Positions 44,300 through 53,905 are shown, counted from the stretch's first letter. The stretch: 64,000 nucleotides of DNA from Flagellimonas pacifica (GCF_900215465.1 NZ_OBEH01000004.1:1-64000); one strand, 5' to 3'. The notes: generated from the letters alone by a model not told the origin. Made by a program: numbers and translations.

Positions 44300-45547
44300 T
44301 TAGAAGTGGAACCGACGTACATATCCCATGGTAAGTTCACTAAAATCAGCCTGCCCTAAATTTGCATTAATAAAAGCTCCTACAAAGAAATTATGTTTTG
44401 GTGCCTTGTCTGTATTAAATAGATAATATTTTAGGCCCATTCTACTAGAAACATGATGTTTTACATTATAATACCCATTAAGCTCTCCCAATACAATATT
44501 TTCCTGTCCGTTGGAGAAAGTTGTATAACCTTCATTCAATTGCCAATCAATCTTATAAAAAGGTTTAAAATAGTTTAATCCTACATTTAGCTCCATACCA
44601 ACATGACTCAACAACAATTCTGCGCTTCCAAAAACCCCCATGGCAGATGCATATCGTATAGGATGATCCTTAAAATGGGGCTCCTGGGTTCTCACTAACG
44701 TTTCTTCATTAATAATATAATTGTAATAGTGGTTATAAAAGTAATAGTACAGCCCTAAACCCAATTTAAAAGTCTTATTAATAATCTTTCCTCCAGAAAA
44801 TGCAGCAGCAAATACCTCATCCTTTGAATTGAAAACATCGGAAAAGGAATTCTGGCCTATTCCCAACCTTCCCGTATAAAACCATTCCAACTTTTTTGGA
44901 TATTCTTCAAAACTTACATTCTTATGTAATGAAACATCATTTTTAAAATTAACAGAAGTCCCTAAAAGAAACGCATTATATCCCCTATTAGGTTTTCGAG
45001 TATGTCCATTGGAATGATGAAAATATCCCAGCCCCACACGCCACGTGTTCTTGTTGCTTTTTAAAAGATCATAATAAAGGAAAGATTTGTAAGACCAATT
45101 TAACCGAGTGGATACCCCTTTGTTAAAAGGGTTGGATTCTTTATTGAATCGCTTTGTCATATAAGAGCCGCCAAATGAAACCAATAAATTCAAACCATTA
45201 AGCTTTTGGGGAAACAATGAAAACTCCGCATACGGCATTACACTGTAAACATAGCCTAAGGCATCTTTGTCCCCCAAATCAGAAAAACCAAGGGAAATTC
45301 CAGTTTTAGGCTTATTCAGATAATACCTCCAATATTTTTGGTCTTTCGAATCGAAGCTCCCAAGGTTCACGAAAAAACTTTTTTGTAACCCATGATCTGG
45401 AAAACCACTGTTTGAATCACCCAACTTCCCAATAGCAAAGTCAAAACCAAAATAGCCATATCCATTGGAGAGTTCTTGTTGTGCACACACAGATACCGGA
45501 AGTAACCAACACAACATTAACCCAATACGGGAGAATAATTTCATCAT
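44300..45547 (-). CDS. PagL-like acyloxyacyl hydrolase / outer membrane protein, 415 aa
   Basis: A signal peptide (LMLCWLLPVSVCAQ) precedes a beta-barrel protein that ends in GYVRRFHF with the terminal Phe of barrel proteins. The segment GYFHHSNGHTRKPNRGYN (about residues 170-187) matches the lipid A 3-O-deacylase (PagL, PF09411) active-site strand with its His-Ser pair and following PNxG. PagL itself is ~170 residues, so this is a longer Bacteroidota version with extra strands. A role in lipid A trimming is inferred. The alternative is a barrel that has only kept the motif. Confidence 0.78.
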   Translation of the reverse strand: MMKLFSRIGLMLCWLLPVSVCAQQELSNGYGYFGFDFAIGKLGDSNSGFPDHGLQKSFFVNLGSFDSKDQKYWRYYLNKPKTGISLGFSDLGDKDALGYVYSVMPYAEFSLFPQKLNGLNLLVSFGGSYMTKRFNKESNPFNKGVSTRLNWSYKSFLYYDLLKSNKNTWRVGLGYFHHSNGHTRKPNRGYNAFLLGTSVNFKNDVSLHKNVSFEEYPKKLEWFYTGRLGIGQNSFSDVFNSKDEVFAAAFSGGKIINKTFKLGLGLYYYFYNHYYNYIINEETLVRTQEPHFKDHPIRYASAMGVFGSAELLLSHVGMELNVGLNYFKPFYKIDWQLNEGYTTFSNGQENIVLGELNGYYNVKHHVSSRMGLKYYLFNTDKAPKHNFFVGAFINANLGQADFSELTMGYVRRFHF

Positions 45548-45747
45548 CTAATTTTGAATATCAATAGGTTAACTCTTTTCTTAACATTTTATGATTCAAA
45601 AAAGTCGTGAATATAGCCAATGAGCGTTTTCTTTTGCCAAAGAGACCAAAAAATCAAAATAAATTTTACCAAAATGTAACTTTTTACGTTTTCCTACGTA
45701 TAACTTAATGAGCTTCGGTTCACAAATTTAATTTGAAGGGAAAATAA

Positions 45748-46611
45748 ATGAGACAGTTAAAGATTACAAAACAGGTTACCAATAGGGAAACCGCTTCGTT
45801 AGACAAATATTTACAGGAAATTGGTAAAGTGGACCTGATCACTGCCGATGAGGAAGTAGAATTGGCACAGCGAATAAAAGCGGGTGACCAAGTAGCCTTG
45901 GAAAAATTAACTAAAGCCAACCTCAGATTCGTGGTTTCTGTTGCAAAACAGTATCAAAACCAAGGATTGACCCTTCCTGATTTGATAAATGAAGGAAACC
46001 TGGGACTAATCAAGGCAGCACAACGTTTTGATGAAACCCGTGGATTTAAATTTATTTCGTATGCAGTATGGTGGATTCGCCAGTCCATTCTTCAAGCATT
46101 GGCGGAGCAATCCCGTATTGTACGTTTACCCCTGAACAAGATTGGTTCCATCAACAAAATCAACAAGACCTTTGCTTTCTTGGAGCAAGCACATGAGCGT
46201 ATTCCATCAGCAGAGGAGATAGCCAAAGAATTGGATATGACGGTTGAAGATGTAAAGCAATCCTTGAAAAACTCAGGTAGACACGTATCTATGGATGCAC
46301 CATTGATTGATGGTGAGGATTCCAACCTTTACGATGTATTACGTAGTGGGGAATCTCCAAATCCAGATAAAGACTTGTTGCACGAGTCATTGCGTACCGA
46401 AATAGAACGGGCATTGGAAACTTTGACACCAAGAGAGGCAGATGTTATTCGTCTTTACTTTGGTTTAGCAGGGCAACATTCAATGACCTTAGAAGAAATT
46501 GGTGAAACTTTTGATTTAACAAGAGAGCGTGTTCGCCAAATAAAGGAAAAAGCGATTAGAAGGTTGAAACATACCTCTAGAAGTAAAATTTTAAAGACTT
46601 ATTTGGGATAA
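45748..46611 (+). CDS. rpoD: primary RNA polymerase sigma factor (sigma-70 family)
   Basis: The protein is the short Bacteroidota main sigma factor of 287 residues, without most of region 1.1. Region 1.2 begins at [10 protein letters not shown], region 2 is [54 protein letters not shown], region 3 is [15 protein letters not shown], and region 4 has [27 protein letters not shown]. It recognises the TTTG / TAnnTTTG promoters seen throughout the window. An inverted repeat TACGT/ACGTA lies at 45685-45700 in the 200-nt upstream region. Confidence 0.97.
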   Translation: MRQLKITKQVTNRETASLDKYLQEIGKVDLITADEEVELAQRIKAGDQVALEKLTKANLRFVVSVAKQYQNQGLTLPDLINEGNLGLIKAAQRFDETRGFKFISYAVWWIRQSILQALAEQSRIVRLPLNKIGSINKINKTFAFLEQAHERIPSAEEIAKELDMTVEDVKQSLKNSGRHVSMDAPLIDGEDSNLYDVLRSGESPNPDKDLLHESLRTEIERALETLTPREADVIRLYFGLAGQHSMTLEEIGETFDLTRERVRQIKEKAIRRLKHTSRSKILKTYLG

Positions 46612-46650
46612 TCATAAGATTATCCGCACAAATTACAGTTAAACAAACCC

Positions 46651-46760
46651 TAAATTTGTTTTTTGGCAAGAAAGTTGTAATTTGTAATCCTACAACAGTT
46701 TATCATGACTGTTCGTTTTTTGATTGATGAATAAACTCCGGCTGATTACCGGAGTTTTTT
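46651..46760 (+). ncRNA. possible small RNA or rpoD 3' UTR element
   Basis: TAAATTTG at 46651-46658 fits the -7 box, and a strong intrinsic terminator ends at about 46760, so a transcript of about 95-100 nt could arise between rpoD and the leishmanolysin gene. It has no good ORF. It may equally be the 3' UTR of rpoD, whose stop is 40 nt upstream of the box. Confidence 0.2.
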
Positions 46761-46763
46761 CAT
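46733..46763 (+). terminator. Rho-independent terminator after rpoD
   Basis: Stem AAACTCCGG / CCGGAGTTT with loop ctgatta, followed by a run of six T. It lies 121 nt after the rpoD stop codon. Confidence 0.9.
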
Positions 46764-46898
46764 TTATATACTTTAAGTATTCTGTAAAAAAAATTGACAC
46801 TACCATTTCATTCTCTGTTAAAGTTTTTTCAATCACTTCCAATTCGCCAATTTCCAACGTAAATATTAAGGGCTACATATTAATCTAAAGCAATAGAT

Positions 46899-47684
46899 AT
46901 GAGTTTTTCAATAGAAGTAAGGTTCTTGGGCGGATTGACCCAGAGTCAACAAGAGGTTTTTGACACTGCTGCTTGCAGGTGGCAAGAAATCATCACTGGT
47001 GAGCTCCCTAGAGTTCAATTGGCCAATGGGGATATGGATATCATTAGTAATGTAAGGATTGATGCCCAAGGCACCAATATTGACGGTACATCTGGAATTT
47101 TAGGTCAAGCTGGTCCTACCCAGCTAAGGAGTGGAAGTTTTCTGCCTGCAACGGGAATCATGCGGTTTGATAGTGCCGATTTGGCACGACTGGAAGCCGA
47201 AAACAGCCTTAAAGATGTCATCATTCATGAAATGGGACATGTTTTGGGGTTTGGTACACTTTGGTCTAGTCAGCACTTGAACCTAATAACCAGGGAAGGC
47301 TCAGAAAATCCGCAATTTATAGGTAAAAATGCCATTAACGAGTACAAAATCTTGGCAAACAACACTGCATTGGACACAGTTCCTTTGGCCAATACTGGCG
47401 GTGAGGGCACTCAGGATGGGCATTGGCGCGAACTGGTTTTTGACAACGAATTGATGACAGGATTCATTGACAATAAGGATAACCCTTTAAGCAGGATGTC
47501 CATTGGAGCCTTTGAAGACATGGGCTATCAAGTTGATTATAAAGCTGCAGACACCTATGAACTTCCTGATCCTACTCTACTTTCTTTAAAAGAATTGAAT
47601 GAAAATAACCAGTGTAAAATGTGCAATAGAAGAATACTTCGATGCGAACCAATCATTCTACCTGAATCTTCTTTAATAGATTGA
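46899..47684 (+). CDS. leishmanolysin-like (M8) zinc metallopeptidase, 261 aa
   Basis: HEMGHVLGFGTLW at about residues 110-122 is the extended metzincin motif, with His110, Glu111 and His114. The third ligand is likely His175 in DGHWRELVFDNELMTG, followed by the Met-turn area SRMSIGAFEDMGY; this spacing is typical of the M8 subgroup. The protein starts MSFSIEVRFLGG and has no signal peptide, unlike most secreted M8 enzymes. A C-terminal cysteine cluster (CKMCNRRILRC) may bind metal. The gene is monocistronic; its substrate is not known. Confidence 0.85.
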   Translation: MSFSIEVRFLGGLTQSQQEVFDTAACRWQEIITGELPRVQLANGDMDIISNVRIDAQGTNIDGTSGILGQAGPTQLRSGSFLPATGIMRFDSADLARLEAENSLKDVIIHEMGHVLGFGTLWSSQHLNLITREGSENPQFIGKNAINEYKILANNTALDTVPLANTGGEGTQDGHWRELVFDNELMTGFIDNKDNPLSRMSIGAFEDMGYQVDYKAADTYELPDPTLLSLKELNENNQCKMCNRRILRCEPIILPESSLID

Positions 47685-47878
47685 TAGATAATTATTTAAT
47701 CCACATACCAGTGCATTGCATTCACGGAAAGAACAAGGTATTTGACTCCAAAAAAGCTGTTGTCTACGGTTTTCGCTCTTAATCCTGAATGCTATTTTGT
47801 AAATTCACACCCAATATTTTCTATCATATACAAATCGGTTGAAGCAGGAAGTGAAGGTTCCGATAAAATGTGTATTGG

Positions 47879-48946
47879 ATGATTGACAAAATTTTAAATA
47901 CAAAGAATAGAATATCCTATCATATCCTCTTTTGGCTGGGATATATTTTATTTTACACCATTTTTTGGGGAAGTTACGAAGGCAATTATTGGGACCAATT
48001 TCTTCAATTGTTATTCCTGTTGCCTTGGAAAATTATTCCCACATACATTACACTGTATTATTTGATGCCCAAGTACTTATATCCCAAAAAAATGGGAATG
48101 TATATTGTGCTTTCACTTATACTGGCCATAAGTATGGCTTTGATAGACCGATACATGACCTGGAGCTATCTGTACCCCTGGTTCTATTCTGAAGAAAAAG
48201 AACATTGGGATCATTCTGTTTGGTATTTCCCAAAAATACTCAACTCACTTATTAGGGTTTACACACCGGTATTTGTTGCCATGGCCATTAAATTACAGCG
48301 GTTTTATTATCAAAAAGACCAAATTAACAAGGCTTTGGAAAAAGAAAAAATAGAAACCGAGTTGAAATTTTTAAAAGCGCAAATCCACCCTCACTTTCTT
48401 TTCAATACGTTAAATAGTATTTATTCACTCTCCTTAAAAAAATCTACCAAAACACCTGACTCAGTTTTGGGCCTATCAAAATTCTTGGATTATATGCTGT
48501 ATGAATGCAATGACAAGTTTATTACCGTGGAGCGGGAATGGGAGCAATTAATGAACTTGGTAGAGCTGGAAAAGCTTCGGTATGGGGATAAACTCACTAT
48601 TTCTACCAAACTGAAGGACGATAACCAAGAAAGTTTGATTCCACCTTTGTTATTGTTGCCCTTTGTAGAAAATGCTTTTAAACATGGGGCGGACAACCTA
48701 ATTTCAGATTCATGGATTAATATCGATTTACGTTTAAAAGATCAACAACTCCAATTTATGGTGGAAAATAGCAAGGCATCATCCCAAACCAATGAAGTTT
48801 TGGATAGTGATAAGAACATTGGGCTTAAAAATGTAAGAAGAAGGTTGGAACTGTTTTTTCCAGACAAGCATGAACTGAAAATATTGGAAGAACCAGACAG
48901 TTTTTTGGTTAAATTGGAGATTGATCTTAGTGGTATAAGCACCTAA
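47879..48946 (+). CDS. LytS-type sensor histidine kinase, 355 aa
   Basis: I use the ATG at 47879; the longer frame starts at a GTG three codons upstream. Four membrane helices occupy about residues 1-140. A coiled linker leads to the His_kinase (PF06580) segment LKFLKAQIHPHFLFNTLNSIYSL, where the His of QIHPHF is the phosphorylated residue. The ATPase domain (HATPase_c) shows PFVENAFKHGAD and NIGLKNVRRRLELFF. It is coupled with the LytTR regulator 10 nt downstream, forming a LytS/AlgZ-type two-component system. Confidence 0.94.
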   Translation: MIDKILNTKNRISYHILFWLGYILFYTIFWGSYEGNYWDQFLQLLFLLPWKIIPTYITLYYLMPKYLYPKKMGMYIVLSLILAISMALIDRYMTWSYLYPWFYSEEKEHWDHSVWYFPKILNSLIRVYTPVFVAMAIKLQRFYYQKDQINKALEKEKIETELKFLKAQIHPHFLFNTLNSIYSLSLKKSTKTPDSVLGLSKFLDYMLYECNDKFITVEREWEQLMNLVELEKLRYGDKLTISTKLKDDNQESLIPPLLLLPFVENAFKHGADNLISDSWINIDLRLKDQQLQFMVENSKASSQTNEVLDSDKNIGLKNVRRRLELFFPDKHELKILEEPDSFLVKLEIDLSGIST

Positions 48947-48956
48947 ATCCAATGTT

Positions 48957-49715
48957 ATGCAAATGGCAAGAAATATTAAATGCATTATTGTAGACGATGA
49001 GCCCCTTGCAAGGAGCGTACTTGTAGATCATGCGCAGCAAATTGACCAATTGGAGGTTGTTGCGGTTTGCGCCAATGCCGTAGAGGCATTTGGACATTTA
49101 CAAAAAGAAGAAATCGACCTTGTTTTTTTAGACATAAAGATGCCCAAAATTAGCGGTTTGGAACTATTGGAATCGCTAGATCATCAACCTTTGGTAGCTT
49201 TTACAACCGCTTATAGGGAATTTGCCATCAAAGCTTTTGAATTGGATGCCATAGACTATTTGTTAAAACCCGTGTCGTTGCCTCGTTTTATGAAAACCAT
49301 ATCTAAGGCCAACAAATACCTTATGGGGAGCAATGCCCTTGAAGTAAGTGACCAAACTGCTCAAAAAAATACAGTTTCTAATCAACAAGCCTCTGAACCA
49401 GAACTGCTCTACATTAAATCCCAAAGGAAAATCATAAAATTGGATCTATGTGATATCAATTACATTGAAAGCCTAAACGACAAGGTAATAATCCACACCA
49501 ATGAGAATGAGGTAATGACCACACAACGTATAGGCTATCTGGAGGAGAAATTACCGAAAAATAAATTTATCAGGATTCATCGGTCCTTTATAATTTCGGC
49601 AAAAAAAGTGGCCGCATTCAACAGTATTATGGTTGAAGTCAAAGGGAAAGAACTACCAATTGGACGAAACTATCGTGCCCAGGCTTTGAGCATTCTTCAA
49701 AAAAGAGCTAAATAA
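48957..49715 (+). CDS. LytTR family response regulator, 252 aa
   Basis: The receiver domain begins CIIVDDEPLARSVL with acceptor Asp in LVFLDIKMPKISG and the conserved Thr/Lys in FTTAYREFAIKAFELDAIDYLLKPVSLPRF. The LytTR DNA-binding domain fills about 150-252: LLYIKSQRKIIKLDLCDINYIES and FIRIHRSFIISAKKVAAFNS. LytTR proteins bind direct repeats of about 9 nt spaced by 12-13 nt. It is encoded with the kinase directly upstream. A DUF5916 gene follows after a 220-nt gap with inverted repeats. Confidence 0.95.
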   Translation: MQMARNIKCIIVDDEPLARSVLVDHAQQIDQLEVVAVCANAVEAFGHLQKEEIDLVFLDIKMPKISGLELLESLDHQPLVAFTTAYREFAIKAFELDAIDYLLKPVSLPRFMKTISKANKYLMGSNALEVSDQTAQKNTVSNQQASEPELLYIKSQRKIIKLDLCDINYIESLNDKVIIHTNENEVMTTQRIGYLEEKLPKNKFIRIHRSFIISAKKVAAFNSIMVEVKGKELPIGRNYRAQALSILQKRAK

Positions 49716-49771
49716 CCCACGATCAAATTTTATCATCCCTTTTCTGTTAAGCATTCCTTAAATCAAGCTTC

Positions 49772-49840
49772 AGTGTCACTCCAAACCCATTTATGACACT
49801 TTTACATACGTTTTCGGCTCCAAACTGCCCTTAAGTGTCG
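49772..49840. repeat. AGTGTCA inverted repeats before the DUF5916 gene
   Basis: AGTGTCA (49772-49778) and its inverse TGACACT (49794-49800) stand 15 nt apart, and a third copy AGTGTCG lies at 49834-49840. CTCCAAAC also occurs twice nearby (49779-49786 and 49819-49826). This may be an operator for the DUF5916 gene at 49936. A link to the LytTR regulator next door is unproven; the half-sites are not of the usual LytTR form. Confidence 0.3.
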
Positions 49841-49935
49841 TTTCCTAGTTATAGGCCTACATTCCCAAAAATCACTTGTGAATAGTCTCAAGGTGCCTGT
49901 TCTTTGAGCTATCATCATCAAAAAACGAACAGCTT

Positions 49936-52149
49936 ATGAAAACTGTTTGGATAATCATCTTTATTTTAATTCCAATACTTAGTTTTTCCCAAAACGGTGG
50001 CGGTAACACAAGGTCACTTTATAAATACCATATCAAAAAAACCACCAATCCTATTACCTTGGATGCCGCCATTGGGGAAAATGAATGGAATCATCACACA
50101 CCCATCACCAACTTTTATAATCATTGGCCCAATGACTCAGGTCAGGCCCAAAATCAGACCGAGGTTAAAATGACCTATGATAGCCAAAATCTGTACATCT
50201 TGGCAAAGTGTTACGACAACGGAGAACGTATTGTGCAATCGTTGGCAAGAGACCGAGATGAGGACTATTGGGGCAGTGATAACTTTTCGGTAGCATTAGA
50301 CCCCGTTAACACCAAGCAAAGTGGTTTCATGTTTGGAGTAACTGCAGGAGGGGCAGAAATTGAAGGTAGTTTGACCATTGAAGGTTCTCTGACTTGGCTT
50401 TCAGAAAACTGGGATAACAAATGGGCCTCCAAAACCGCACAATTTTCCGATTATTGGCTTACCGAAATTGCTATTCCCTTTAAAACATTGCGTTATAATG
50501 CCAATCAGCAAACTTGGGGAATCAATTTTATTAGAGGGGACAAGCAAAACAACGCTTACACCACCTGGACCCAATTTCCAGTAAATTTTAATGGCATCAG
50601 CATGAATTATATGGGGTCTTTGGAATGGGACCAAAGCCCAGAGAAAGCAAAAGGGGTCTTCATCTTAAATCCCTATGTTACCTCCTCTTCAGTTCGGGAT
50701 TATGAAAATGAGGATGAAAATGAAGCACAACTGAAAAATGATTTGGGAGGAGAGGTGAAAATTGCGCTGACAAGCAGTCTAAATCTAGACCTGACCTTGT
50801 TCCCAGATTTCTCCAATGCTGATGTTGATGAACAAGTAACGAACATTACCCGTTTTAATATCTTCTTGCCTGAACAACGTAACTTTTTTCTTGAGAACAA
50901 TGATATCTTTTCAAACTTTGGGACTTATGATGTAAAACCATTCTTTTCAAGAAGAATAGGGATTATTGAAGGAGATGCCATTCCCATTGATTTTGGGGGC
51001 AGGTTGACAGGTAACATTTCACCTAACCTTCGTATTGGGGTCATGAACGTACAAACCAGACAAATTGGAGAGTATGCTGCCCAAAATTATAGTGTAGGGG
51101 CTTTTCAACAAAAAGTATTGAAAAGATCGATCATCAAAGGTATATTCATAAATCGACAGGCAACAAGTACTACAACGGAGTTGGAATATTCCAGAAACGC
51201 TGGTTTGGAGTTCAGCTACGTTTCAGAAAGTGGAAAATTGAACACTACCTTTTTATACCATACTTCACTCACCCCAGAAAACTACAAGGACACTCATTTT
51301 TATGGTTTTGATGGCTATTATAGTTCCAAACGGCTTAGAACAGGTTGGACTTTAAATGTAGTTGGCGATAACTACATTACCGAGTTGGGAATCAATCCAC
51401 GTTTAGAAAATTACAATGCTGAAACGGAAGAAACAGTGCGTCTAGGCTATACTTTGATCAATCCGTGGTTACGTTATTTGACTTTTACCAAAGATGAAGA
51501 CAAAAAACTGAATTATCATGGATTGCGTACTTGGCACAACTTGTATCTAAACTCAGACGGCACCTTTAATGAAAGTCAGAATAATGCTGGATACGATTTT
51601 GAATATAAGAATACCGCCCGTATGATTCTATTGGCTAGATATAGAAAGGTAGATTTATTGTTTCCAACCTCTTTGCTAGGTGATGATTATACGCCAATAC
51701 CCGTTGGTGACTATTCATTTGTTTGGTCGGAGCTTCGGTACAGTTCGGATGTTAGAAAGACCTTTGTATGGAATACCAATGTAAATTATGGGCAATTTTT
51801 TAATGGAACCCGATTAGGTACCATGATCGAAGGTTCACTTCGTTTTAGACCTTGGGGGAGTTTTGGCATTACTTATGACTTCAACGATGTAAGTTTGGCT
51901 GAAAACTATGGTAAAGACAAAATACATTTAGTACGATTTAATGGGGACGTTAGTTTTTCCAATAAGCTATCATGGAGAAATGTGGTCCAGTATAATACCC
52001 AAGGTGATAATTTCAGCATTTTCTCCCGTTTGCAATGGAGATACAGCCCAATGTCTGACATCTTTCTCATCTTCAATGAAAATCACGACACCACTGGTTT
52101 GGGGATAAAAAATAGGTCCATAGTGTTAAAAGCTACGTATTGGCTCTAG
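49936..52149 (+). CDS. DUF5916 family protein with carbohydrate-binding-9-like domain, 737 aa
   Basis: A signal peptide (IIFILIPILSFSQ) is followed by a CBM9-like domain at about 30-230 (ITLDAAIGENEWNHHTPI, LYILAKCYDNG, DNFSVALDPVNTKQSGFMFGVTAGG, WLTEIAIPFKTLRYN). The long C-terminal part (about 240-737) is beta-rich and ends in aromatic strands like an outer membrane barrel, which is how DUF5916 proteins of this group are thought to be built. The function is unknown; the neighbour is a two-component system that may control it. Confidence 0.87.
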   Translation: MKTVWIIIFILIPILSFSQNGGGNTRSLYKYHIKKTTNPITLDAAIGENEWNHHTPITNFYNHWPNDSGQAQNQTEVKMTYDSQNLYILAKCYDNGERIVQSLARDRDEDYWGSDNFSVALDPVNTKQSGFMFGVTAGGAEIEGSLTIEGSLTWLSENWDNKWASKTAQFSDYWLTEIAIPFKTLRYNANQQTWGINFIRGDKQNNAYTTWTQFPVNFNGISMNYMGSLEWDQSPEKAKGVFILNPYVTSSSVRDYENEDENEAQLKNDLGGEVKIALTSSLNLDLTLFPDFSNADVDEQVTNITRFNIFLPEQRNFFLENNDIFSNFGTYDVKPFFSRRIGIIEGDAIPIDFGGRLTGNISPNLRIGVMNVQTRQIGEYAAQNYSVGAFQQKVLKRSIIKGIFINRQATSTTTELEYSRNAGLEFSYVSESGKLNTTFLYHTSLTPENYKDTHFYGFDGYYSSKRLRTGWTLNVVGDNYITELGINPRLENYNAETEETVRLGYTLINPWLRYLTFTKDEDKKLNYHGLRTWHNLYLNSDGTFNESQNNAGYDFEYKNTARMILLARYRKVDLLFPTSLLGDDYTPIPVGDYSFVWSELRYSSDVRKTFVWNTNVNYGQFFNGTRLGTMIEGSLRFRPWGSFGITYDFNDVSLAENYGKDKIHLVRFNGDVSFSNKLSWRNVVQYNTQGDNFSIFSRLQWRYSPMSDIFLIFNENHDTTGLGIKNRSIVLKATYWL

Positions 52150-52184
52150 AAAACAGACAGCCCACTAAACCCGCTACATTTGCT

Positions 52185-52192
52185 TATTTTTG
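52185..52192 (+). promoter_or_regulatory. -7 box of rpe promoter
   Basis: TATTTTTG matches TAnnTTTG, 18 nt before the rpe start codon; it also shows that the in-frame TTG at 52190 cannot be the start. Confidence 0.5.
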
Positions 52193-52210
52193 TACGCATA
52201 TAAAGCACAA

Positions 52211-52870
52211 ATGAATACAAAATTAGTAGCTCCTTCCCTATTGGCATCAGATTTTGCCAACCTTCAACGTGATGTAGAAATGGTAAACCAAAGTGAGGCC
52301 GATTGGTTTCATTTAGATATTATGGATGGTGTTTTCGTCCCTAATATTTCCTTTGGAATGCCCGTGATAAAAGCTATAGCTGAGCACGCCAAAAAAACAT
52401 TGGACGTTCATTTAATGATTGTTGACCCGGACAGGTACATCAAAACTTTTGCAGATTTGGGGTCTAACAATCTCACCGTACATTATGAAGCATGTACTCA
52501 TTTGCATCGAACTTTACAGGCTATAAAGGGTGAAGGGATGAAAGCAGGAGTGGCCTTAAACCCGCATACCTCCGTAAACTTATTGGAAGATACCATCCAA
52601 GATATCGATTTGGTCTGTATGATGAGTGTAAATCCTGGTTTTGGTGGACAATCTTTTATCGAGAATACCTATCAAAAGGTATCTGAACTAAAAAATATCA
52701 TCGAGAAAAAAAATTCGAAGGCATTGATTGAAATTGATGGAGGGGTAAATGCTACCAATGCCAAAAAGTTGGTGGATGCCGGAGCTGATGTTTTGGTTGC
52801 AGGCAGTTTTGTATTTAAAAGCGAAAATCCCACCAATACCATTAAAAATCTAAAAGAAATCATCAATTGA
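52211..52870 (+). CDS. rpe: ribulose-phosphate 3-epimerase
   Basis: The enzyme interconverts ribulose 5-phosphate and xylulose 5-phosphate in the pentose phosphate pathway. TIM-barrel marks are VAPSLLASDFANL, DWFHLDIMDGVFVPNISFG with metal-binding His/Asp, DVHLMI, MSVNPGFGGQSFI and EIDGGVN. I use the ATG at 52211 (MNTKLVAPS); the protein is 219 residues, normal for the family. Its stop overlaps the start of the next gene (TGATG). Confidence 0.97.
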   Translation: MNTKLVAPSLLASDFANLQRDVEMVNQSEADWFHLDIMDGVFVPNISFGMPVIKAIAEHAKKTLDVHLMIVDPDRYIKTFADLGSNNLTVHYEACTHLHRTLQAIKGEGMKAGVALNPHTSVNLLEDTIQDIDLVCMMSVNPGFGGQSFIENTYQKVSELKNIIEKKNSKALIEIDGGVNATNAKKLVDAGADVLVAGSFVFKSENPTNTIKNLKEIIN

Positions 52871-53841
52871 TGCAAGAATTTGATGTATTGATCATTGGCG
52901 GAGGACCTATTGGCATTGCTTGCGGATTGGAAGCCAAGAAAAAAGGACTTTCCTATCTTATTGTTGAAAAAGGGCCTATTGTCAACTCCTTGTTCAATTA
53001 TCCCATCAATATGCAATTTTTCTCTTCGTCGGAACGATTGGAGATTGATGATGTTCCTTTTATCAGCAAGGAAGCCAAGCCAAAACGTAATGAGGCACTG
53101 GAGTATTATCGTAGGATTGTTACATCCAATAAACTCAACATCCATCTTTTTGAAAAAGTAACCAAGGTTCAAAAGCAATACCAAGCATTTTTGGTCACCA
53201 CCGATAAAAATCAGTATTTAGCTAAAAATATTATAGTTGCTACCGGATTTTACGATTTGCCGAATAAAATCAACGTGCCTGGAGAAGATTTGCCTAAAGT
53301 ATCTCATTACTACAAAGACCCTCATTTTTATGCAAGTCAAAAATTAGCCATTGTTGGAGCAAGTAATTCAGCCATAGATGCTGCTTTGGAGTGCTGGCGT
53401 AAAGGTTCAGAAGTCACTTTGATCATTCGAGGGCCAGAAGTGGGACAACGGGTCAAATATTGGGTCCGTCCTGATATCATCAATCGTATTGAAGAAGGGA
53501 GCATAAAGGCTTACTATAATTCCAACGTAAAGGAAATCAAACCTACGGAACTTATCATTGACACCCAGGATGGTGAGGTAGTTTTGGAAAATGACTTTGT
53601 ATTGGCACTTACCGGTTATATGCCCAACTTTGAGTTTTTGGAAAAACTGGGGATTGAACTCTCAGAAGATGAAAAACGTCTTCCCAACTATAATCCAGAA
53701 ACCATGGAGACCAATATTAATGGACTATTCTTGGCAGGGGTCATCTGTGGAGGTATGGAAACCCATAAATGGTTTATTGAAAATTCCCGGATTCATGCAC
53801 CCATTATCATGAATGCCATCATTAAAAAAAGGGAACTATAA
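52870..53841 (+). CDS. YpdA-like bacillithiol disulfide reductase, 323 aa
   Basis: The protein is an FAD/NAD(P)-dependent oxidoreductase of the YpdA family. FAD motif: VLIIGGGPIGIACGLEAKKKG near the start; second nucleotide site: LAIVGASNSAIDAALECWRKG; FAD-binding end: NGLFLAGVICGGMETHKWFIEN. It lacks a CxxC redox pair, in line with YpdA. YpdA reduces bacillithiol disulfide with NADPH in Firmicutes; bacillithiol or a related thiol in this organism is an inference. The ATG at 52870 overlaps the rpe stop, so the two genes are translationally coupled. Confidence 0.88.
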   Translation: MQEFDVLIIGGGPIGIACGLEAKKKGLSYLIVEKGPIVNSLFNYPINMQFFSSSERLEIDDVPFISKEAKPKRNEALEYYRRIVTSNKLNIHLFEKVTKVQKQYQAFLVTTDKNQYLAKNIIVATGFYDLPNKINVPGEDLPKVSHYYKDPHFYASQKLAIVGASNSAIDAALECWRKGSEVTLIIRGPEVGQRVKYWVRPDIINRIEEGSIKAYYNSNVKEIKPTELIIDTQDGEVVLENDFVLALTGYMPNFEFLEKLGIELSEDEKRLPNYNPETMETNINGLFLAGVICGGMETHKWFIENSRIHAPIIMNAIIKKREL

Positions 53842-53905
53842 AACCTTGATTTTCTTTTTGTAATCAATTCTGTTTGGCACGACTAAGATTCCATACATTT
53901 ATAGT

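Noticed and set aside
47690..47790. Possible short peptide before the LytS-type kinase
   Set aside because: The frame is closed by stops on the 5' side and has no start codon or promoter.
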